Shown: positions 58,464 through 64,000 of the stretch, piece by piece | How positions within the stretch are numbered: the stretch's first letter is position 1 | Layout of the letters: every line of letters starts with the position of its first letter | From: Bacillus pseudomycoides DSM 12442 | Lineage (GTDB): Bacteria; Bacillota; Bacilli; Bacillales; Bacillaceae_G | Direction: 5' to 3' | DNA: 64,000 nucleotides | Assembly (NCBI RefSeq): GCF_000161455.1 | Contig: NZ_CM000745.1 | Coordinates: 366,818 to 430,817, forward strand | Translations under genes and position numbers: made by a program | The notes under the pieces: model-generated | The model's input: the letters and a program-made list of their open reading frames with translations, nothing else | What the model was told of the DNA's origin: nothing | Database searches by the model: none

Positions 58464-59222
58464 TTATGAAAAATAAATACAAATATTATTTCCCGCTATT
58501 TCTTCAATATGAATATCCATGTCATAAATATCCTTCAAAACAATCGGGTCAATGATTTCATTTGTTGCTCCCTCTTTCATTACTTTTCCATCTTTTAAAG
58601 CAACGATATAATCAGAGTAACAAGAAGCAAAGTTAATATCATGGATTACAATTACAACTGTTTTACCCAGTTCTTCAACTAAGCGTCTTAGCACTTTCAT
58701 AATTTGTACGGAATGCTTCATATCTAAGTTGTTCAATGGCTCATCTAGCAAAATATATTCTGTATTTTGAGCAATAACCATAGCGATATATGCCCTTTGC
58801 CGCTGCCCACCACTAAGCTGATCTAAGTACTTATATTGAATATCTTCAAGCTCCATATAGTTAATGGCTTCCTCGATATGATTCCAATCTTCTTCGGACA
58901 GATTTCCTTGTGAATACGGAAATCTCCCAAAACTAACTAATTCCCGAATCGTAAGTCTTAAATTGATATGATTCGTTTGCTTTAAAATAGAGACTTTTTT
59001 GGCAAGCTCATTACTCTTCCATTCGCCAATTTCTTTATCCTCTATATAGATTTCACCAGCATCTTTTTGTAACAGCCTACTCATCATAGAAAGAACCGTA
59101 CTTTTTCCAGCTCCATTCGGTCCGATAAAAGATGTGATTTTACCTTTTTCTATTTTAATAGAAACATCTTCAACAACATTGTTATTTCCATATTGCTTTG
59201 ATATATTTCTTACTTCTACCAT
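58464..59222 (-). CDS. fatE: Siderophore ABC transporter ATPase
   Basis: A 252-residue FecE-like ATPase: Walker A GPNGAGKSTV, Q-loop LKQTNHINLRLTIRELVSFG, signature LSGGQRQRAYIAMVI, Walker B ILLDEPLNNLDM and H-loop VIHDINFASCY. Corresponds to YclP. Its start overlaps the preceding permease gene by 7 bases. Confidence 0.9.
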   Translation of the reverse strand: MVEVRNISKQYGNNNVVEDVSIKIEKGKITSFIGPNGAGKSTVLSMMSRLLQKDAGEIYIEDKEIGEWKSNELAKKVSILKQTNHINLRLTIRELVSFGRFPYSQGNLSEEDWNHIEEAINYMELEDIQYKYLDQLSGGQRQRAYIAMVIAQNTEYILLDEPLNNLDMKHSVQIMKVLRRLVEELGKTVVIVIHDINFASCYSDYIVALKDGKVMKEGATNEIIDPIVLKDIYDMDIHIEEIAGNNICIYFS

Positions 59223-60187
59223 GCCTTGCTCTCCTTTAATAGAAGATAGATGAAGTATACTCCACCAACAAAATTCACAATAACGCTTAAAGTTGTATTA
59301 AATTCAAACAACCTTTCAACAATTAATTGTCCCCCTACTAGGGCAATAATACTAATAAAGATAGAACCTGCTATTAAATATTTGTGCCTGTATGTACGTA
59401 AACATTCACGCGCAACGTTTACTACAAGTAATCCTAAAAATGTAATTGGTCCAACTAACGCTGTAGAAATAGAAACTAGAATTGCAATTACAATTAAAAG
59501 CTTTTTCACAACTTTATCGTAATCTACACCTAAATTAATAGCCTCTTCTCTTCCTAGCGATAGTACATCTAATAACTTCAGTTCTTTATATACGTAAGCG
59601 AGAACTAATAGAATCCCAATGATAGACGTTACAAGTAACTCTGTTCTCACGTTATTTACACTTGCAAACATTTTCCCTTGTACAATTTGAAACTCATTTG
59701 GATCAATGAGTACTTGCATAAAAGAGGATAAACTTTGAAAGAACGTTCCAAATATTAATCCAATTAACAATAAGAAATAAATATTGCTTCCTTCTCTCTT
59801 AAAGAGAAATTTATAAAGAAACAGTGAAAAAATAACCATTAAGCTTACTGATACAAGAAAATTAACATTTGTATTCATCATTGTGATATGTTTTGAACCG
59901 AATACAAACACTACAAATGTTTGCATAAACATATAAAGTGAATCTAGACCGATAATGCTTGGTGTTAAAATACGGTTGTTACTAATTGTTTGAAAAATCA
60001 TAGACGAAAACGCAATTGCTCCGCCCGTTATAACCATTGCCAACAATTTCTTACCTCTTCTTGGCAATGCATAATCTAATGTATTCATATTTAAGTTAAT
60101 AAATAAAAATATCCCCATGGCTACAACTGATGCAATGGCAAGCACTGCCAACATTTTTTTATGACTTGTTTGTTTTCTATGCTGCAT
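59216..60187 (-). CDS. fatC: Siderophore ABC transporter permease, subunit 2
   Basis: A 323-residue FecCD-type permease (YclO-like) with about nine segments. The coupling-helix region LGREEAINLGVDYDKVVK and GPITFLGLLVVNVARECLRT are typical of the family. Overlaps its neighbours on both sides, showing a compact operon. Confidence 0.9.
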   Translation of the reverse strand: MQHRKQTSHKKMLAVLAIASVVAMGIFLFINLNMNTLDYALPRRGKKLLAMVITGGAIAFSSMIFQTISNNRILTPSIIGLDSLYMFMQTFVVFVFGSKHITMMNTNVNFLVSVSLMVIFSLFLYKFLFKREGSNIYFLLLIGLIFGTFFQSLSSFMQVLIDPNEFQIVQGKMFASVNNVRTELLVTSIIGILLVLAYVYKELKLLDVLSLGREEAINLGVDYDKVVKKLLIVIAILVSISTALVGPITFLGLLVVNVARECLRTYRHKYLIAGSIFISIIALVGGQLIVERLFEFNTTLSVIVNFVGGVYFIYLLLKESKAW

Positions 60188-61169
60188 ATGCGTTTCTCCT
60201 CATCAATAAATAAAGGAAGATTCCGCTTCCAATTACTGCCACTGTAAGGCCAATAGAAATCTCGTACGGATAAATAACGACGCGGCCAAGTATATCGCAA
60301 GCAAGTACAAAGACCGCTCCTAGTAAAGCAGTATGAGGTAAACTATTCTTTAAATTATCTCCACGATAAATAGAAACAATATTCGGAATAATAAGCCCTA
60401 GAAATGGAATCATACCAACAGTCAAAACAACTAATGCGGAGATTAAAGAAACGATAATTAGCCCGATATTTAGCACTCGGTTGTAATTCATCCCTAAGTT
60501 GGCCGCAAAATCTTCACCCATTCCAGCAACTGTAAATCGATTTGCATATAAGAAGGCGATAATGACAAGTGGGATACTTAAATATAAAATTTCATATCTT
60601 CCTTTCATCACCATTGAAAAATCCCCTTGTAGCCATGCAGAAATGTTCTGAATTAGGTCGTATTTATAAGCAAAGAATGTCGTTATAGAGCTGATAATGT
60701 TCCCAAACATAATTCCCACAAGCGGGATAAAAATCGCATCCTTAAACTTAATTCTCTTCAAAATTTGCATAAATAAAAATGTACCAGCTAATGCAAAGAC
60801 AAATGCAACAAACATTTTTTCAAGCGGGCTCGCTGTCGTGAATAGCATCAATGAAACTAAAACCCCTAGCTTTGCACTATCCATTGTCCCCGCAGTTGTC
60901 GGGGATACAAATTTATTTCTGCTAAGTTGCTGCATAATTAAACCACTTATACTTAAGCTAACACCAGCAACAATAATACTGATTAGACGTGGTAATCTAC
61001 TAATAAATACAATTTGCATTTTTTCTTGATTCCAGTGCAAAATATCTGCTAGATTAACCTCTTTTACACCGATAAAAATAGACACAATTGATAAAACAAT
61101 AAGCATGATAAACAAATATCTCTTTTTCATAATTTCTTCATGGTGCAGATTATGTTCTGTCGCCATCAT
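60177..61169 (-). CDS. fatD: Siderophore ABC transporter permease, subunit 1
   Basis: A 330-residue FecCD-type permease (YclN-like): RLPRLISIIVAGVSLSISGL after the first segment, GMGEDFAANLGMNYNRVLN coupling helix and VGMIPFLGLIIPNIVSIYRG. It heads the operon and is preceded by Fur boxes. The start at 61169 (MMATEHNLHHEE) is uncertain; an internal ATG at MKKRYLF is also possible. Confidence 0.9.
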   Translation of the reverse strand: MMATEHNLHHEEIMKKRYLFIMLIVLSIVSIFIGVKEVNLADILHWNQEKMQIVFISRLPRLISIIVAGVSLSISGLIMQQLSRNKFVSPTTAGTMDSAKLGVLVSLMLFTTASPLEKMFVAFVFALAGTFLFMQILKRIKFKDAIFIPLVGIMFGNIISSITTFFAYKYDLIQNISAWLQGDFSMVMKGRYEILYLSIPLVIIAFLYANRFTVAGMGEDFAANLGMNYNRVLNIGLIIVSLISALVVLTVGMIPFLGLIIPNIVSIYRGDNLKNSLPHTALLGAVFVLACDILGRVVIYPYEISIGLTVAVIGSGIFLYLLMRRNAYAA

Positions 61170-61241
61170 TTGATTTCATACAGATTATAATCCTATCATT
61201 TTATCCCCCTTTGTCTATTTATAAGATAATAGAAAAGAAAA

Positions 61242-61256
61242 TGATTCTCTTTATCA
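61242..61256. promoter_or_regulatory. Fur box 1 of the siderophore operon
   Basis: TGATTCTCTTTATCA matches the 7-1-7 consensus at 11 of 14 positions, 73-87 bases before the fatD start. Confidence 0.7.
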
Positions 61257-61319
61257 ATTAAAGGTATACTTTATACTTTCAATCTGACGTTTTGGCAATA
61301 ATCAGATTACCAACTTAAT

Positions 61320-61338
61320 GATAATGAAATTCATTAAC
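61320..61338. promoter_or_regulatory. Fur box 2 of the siderophore operon
   Basis: GATAATGAAATTCATTAAC matches the 19-base Fur consensus at 16 positions; further upstream than box 1. Confidence 0.7.
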
Positions 61339-61410
61339 AATGTCAATGAATTCCATTATTGTTTATATCGCTTTTTTATTCATATTAGGAAACTTATTAT
61401 ATCTATAGAA

Positions 61411-61600
61411 TTAATAAAAAGCCCAACTTCCCTTTGAGATAAGAAAAATTGCACTTTCTTCTTTTTCTTTTGAACCAAATTTCAATTTTGCCAAAACTTC
61501 CGCTAACGCAGGATTACGCGGCTCATCATCTTGATTTTATTGTTTCATATACTTCGCAACATCGCGTTTTGATCTTTTCCGCCTTGTGAAATAATGGTTT
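61411..61600 (-). pseudogene. C-terminal remnant of a second topoisomerase III gene
   Basis: The minus strand reads KRDVAKYMKQ, stop TAA at 61537-61539, then NQDDEPRNPALAEVLAKLKF and GSKEKEES, ending at 61411. This parallels the end of the intact topB product (KYMKQQQKEEEEP...NALAEALKKLKFE). One base seems lost just before KRDV (GGKD/KRDV frames differ). No upstream topB sequence is left on this side. Confidence 0.7.
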
Positions 61601-61792
61601 GTCCTTTTAAAAAAGGACAAAGATATCCTACTATTTTGTTATATCCGAAATACTAAAATTTTCACCCTCTTAACTAGTCAAAGATATAGAGTATTTAATT
61701 CATAACAAAAGGTTAGAATCTTCGGCATAACTGAATCCACAAAGGATGTATGCTATATTTAACTTACGGAAACTTGAAAGGATGTTTTAAAT

Positions 61793-63985
61793 ATGGCAAA
61801 AAGTGTTGTAATTGCTGAAAAACCTTCTGTTGCACGTGATATTGCGCGTGTATTGAAGTGTGATAAAAAAGGAAATGGTTATCTTGAAGGTAATAAATAT
61901 ATCGTTACTTGGGCTTTAGGGCATCTTGTTACATTAGCAGACCCAGAAAGCTATGATGTGAAATACAAAAAGTGGAATTTAGAAGATCTGCCAATGCTAC
62001 CTGAACGTTTGAAATTGACAGTGATTAAGCAAACTGGCAAACAGTTTAATGCCGTTAAAAGTCAACTGATTAGAAAAGATGTTACTGAAATAATAGTGGC
62101 TACAGACGCAGGAAGAGAGGGAGAATTAGTCGCGCGTTGGATTATTGATAAAGTTAAAATTAATAAACCTATCAAGCGTCTATGGATTTCATCTGTTACC
62201 GATAAAGCAATCAAAGATGGCTTCGCAAACTTAAAGCCAGGTAAAGCATATGAAAATTTATACGCTTCAGCTGTCGCACGTTCGGAGGCTGACTGGTATA
62301 TCGGGCTTAATGCAACACGTGCATTAACTACTCGATTTAATGCTCAACTAAACTGTGGTCGTGTACAAACACCTACTGTGGCTATCATTGCAGGTCGTGA
62401 AGACGAAATTAAAAACTTTAAAGCTCAAACATACTACGGAATTGAAGCTCAAACAACAGATAAGTTAAAGCTAACTTGGCAAGATGGGAAAGGCAATGGT
62501 CGTAGTTTTGATAAAGCGAAAATCGATACGATTGTGAAAAAACTCGATAAACAAAATGCCACTGTCACGGAAATTGAGAAAAAGCAGAAAAAATCATTCG
62601 CTCCTGGTCTTTATGATTTAACTGAGCTACAACGTGATGCGAATAAAATCTTTGGTTACTCTGCAAAAGAAACATTAAACATTATGCAAAAATTATATGA
62701 GCAACATAAAGTACTCACTTACCCTCGTACAGATTCGCGCTATATTTCATCTGATATCGTCGGAACACTTCCAGAGCGTCTAAAAGCGTGTGGAGTAGGA
62801 GAATACCGTCCTTTAGCTCATAAAATTTTAAATAAGCCTATAAAATCCACTAAAGCATTTGTTGATGATAGTAAAGTAAGCGATCATCACGCAATCATCC
62901 CAACGGAAAGCTATGTGAATTTCTCAGCTTTCACAGATAAAGAACGCAAAATTTATGATTTAGTGGTAAAACGTTTCTTAGCAGTTTTATTCCCAGCCTT
63001 TGAATATGAACAACTAACATTACGCACGAAAATTGGTGATGAAACGTTTGTTGCACGTGGCAAAACGATTTTACATTCTGGTTGGAAAGAAGTATATGAA
63101 AACCGCTTTGAAGATGACGATGCAGTTGAAGATTTAAAAGAGCAAATTTTACCTCGCATTGAAAAAGGCGATACATTAAGCGTAAAACTAATTGCTCAAA
63201 CATCAGGTCAAACAAAACCACCTGCACGCTTTAATGAAGCAACGTTACTTTCAGCAATGGAAAACCCTACAAAATACATGGATACGCAAAATAAACAACT
63301 TGCTGATACGCTAAAATCAACTGGTGGATTAGGTACTGTGGCTACACGAGCTGACATTATTGACAAACTATTTAATTCATTCTTGATTGAAAAACGTGGT
63401 AAAGATATTCACATTACATCAAAAGGTCGTCAGTTACTTGATTTAGTACCGGAAGAACTAAAATCTCCTACACTAACTGCTGAATGGGAACAAAAACTTG
63501 AAGCTATCGCAAAAGGTAAATTAAAAAAAGAAATTTTCATTTCCGAGATGAAAAACTATACAAAAGAAATCGTTGCTGAAATTAAATCAAGCGATAAAAA
63601 GTATAAGCATGAAAACATTTCAACAAAAACTTGTCCAGACTGTGGAAAACCGATGCTTGAAGTAAACGGCAAAAAAGGTAAAATGCTTGTATGCCAAGAC
63701 CGCGAATGTGGTCATCGTAAAAATGTATCCCGTACGACAAATGCAAGATGCCCTCAATGTAAGAAAAAACTAGAACTTCGCGGTGAAGGAGATGGGCAAA
63801 TCTTCGCATGTAAATGTGGATATCGCGAGAAGCTTTCTACATTCCAAGAGCGCCGCAAGAAAGAATCAGGAAATAAAGCAGATAAACGCTACGTGCAAAA
63901 ATATATGAAGCAGCAACAAAAAGAAGAAGAAGAGCCATTAAATAACGCACTAGCAGAAGCATTAAAAAAGTTAAAATTTGAATAA
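61793..63985 (+). CDS. topB: DNA topoisomerase III
   Basis: A 730-residue type IA topoisomerase that decatenates DNA during replication and recombination. The N-terminal Toprim domain shows MAKSVVIAEKPSVARDIARV and DAGREGELVARWI; the catalytic tyrosine is in KVLTYPRTDSRYIS near residue 310. After the core, two zinc-ribbon-like modules follow: CPDCGKPMLEVNGKKGKMLV...CQDRECG and CPQCKKKLELRG...CKCG. The tail is Lys/Glu-rich, ending in LKKLKFE. GAAAGGATG precedes the ATG. Confidence 0.93.
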   Translation: MAKSVVIAEKPSVARDIARVLKCDKKGNGYLEGNKYIVTWALGHLVTLADPESYDVKYKKWNLEDLPMLPERLKLTVIKQTGKQFNAVKSQLIRKDVTEIIVATDAGREGELVARWIIDKVKINKPIKRLWISSVTDKAIKDGFANLKPGKAYENLYASAVARSEADWYIGLNATRALTTRFNAQLNCGRVQTPTVAIIAGREDEIKNFKAQTYYGIEAQTTDKLKLTWQDGKGNGRSFDKAKIDTIVKKLDKQNATVTEIEKKQKKSFAPGLYDLTELQRDANKIFGYSAKETLNIMQKLYEQHKVLTYPRTDSRYISSDIVGTLPERLKACGVGEYRPLAHKILNKPIKSTKAFVDDSKVSDHHAIIPTESYVNFSAFTDKERKIYDLVVKRFLAVLFPAFEYEQLTLRTKIGDETFVARGKTILHSGWKEVYENRFEDDDAVEDLKEQILPRIEKGDTLSVKLIAQTSGQTKPPARFNEATLLSAMENPTKYMDTQNKQLADTLKSTGGLGTVATRADIIDKLFNSFLIEKRGKDIHITSKGRQLLDLVPEELKSPTLTAEWEQKLEAIAKGKLKKEIFISEMKNYTKEIVAEIKSSDKKYKHENISTKTCPDCGKPMLEVNGKKGKMLVCQDRECGHRKNVSRTTNARCPQCKKKLELRGEGDGQIFACKCGYREKLSTFQERRKKESGNKADKRYVQKYMKQQQKEEEEPLNNALAEALKKLKFE

Positions 63986-64000
63986 AAAAAAGTTTCTACT

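Noticed and set aside
1..64000. Prophage, conjugative element, origin or tRNA genes
   Set aside because: No integrase, structural phage gene, relaxase, replication origin motif or tRNA was recognised on either strand.

Overview
The window is chromosomal DNA of the Bacillus cereus group. The evidence is low GC content, strong AGGAGG-type ribosome binding sites, gene order matching the B. subtilis yfk and yce regions, petrobactin-type iron uptake genes, a consensus PlcR box, a bcr1-type repeat with TTTAT ends, and a hemolysin II relative. No rRNA or tRNA gene was seen.

Layout. 1-18.6 kb: the end of a class I fumarase gene, then a yfk-like block (yfkAB, yfkD, a Ca2+/H+ antiporter, yfkH, a YtxH-like gene, yfkJ, yfkK). 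Interleaved are a TPR-dynamin-like GTPase, a signal peptidase I, two EamA transporters, a YhhN enzyme and a PfeT/ZosA-type metal-efflux ATPase. 18.7-27.2 kb: a Ca2+ P-type ATPase and the six-gene tellurite/general-stress cluster yceCDEFGH, interrupted by a dispersed repeat. 27.3-34.6 kb: an AT-rich accessory island. 34.6-46.3 kb: proS2 with a T-box, two YesK-like proteins, a phosphodiesterase, MFS transporters, a TetR/MFS pair and metNIQ under a SAM riboswitch. 46.5-57.1 kb: an ABC-F ATPase behind an attenuator-like leader, thiXYZ with a TPP riboswitch, dcu, threonine ammonia-lyase, and thiM-thiE with a second TPP riboswitch. 57.2-64 kb: a petrobactin-type ABC operon behind Fur boxes, a decayed topoisomerase III tail and an intact topB.

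The island is the most unusual part. It opens with a ROK-kinase fragment joined head to head to a hemolysin II gene that lacks its signal peptide and carries a nonsense codon. Next come five tandem 148-bp repeats, each encoding a 26-residue leaderless amphipathic peptide resembling staphylococcal PSM-alpha. They lie behind one promoter with a consensus PlcR box, a consensus cre site and perfect 17-bp spacing. Then comes a probable type VII secretion effector module: a WXG100 protein, three DUF1433-like candidate immunity paralogs, a divergent lipase with an N-terminal catalytic domain and C-terminal helical tail (the reversed TslA arrangement), and a helical partner. Three copies of a 32-bp palindrome separate these modules. 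No secretion machinery is in the window, so this looks like an orphan effector/toxin island.

Decay is frequent: hlyII, a thioredoxin-like gene, a ROK gene, a topB copy and a start-less membrane protein gene are all broken. Several gene starts given here differ from the longest reading frame because a good ribosome binding site or family length supports a shorter protein.
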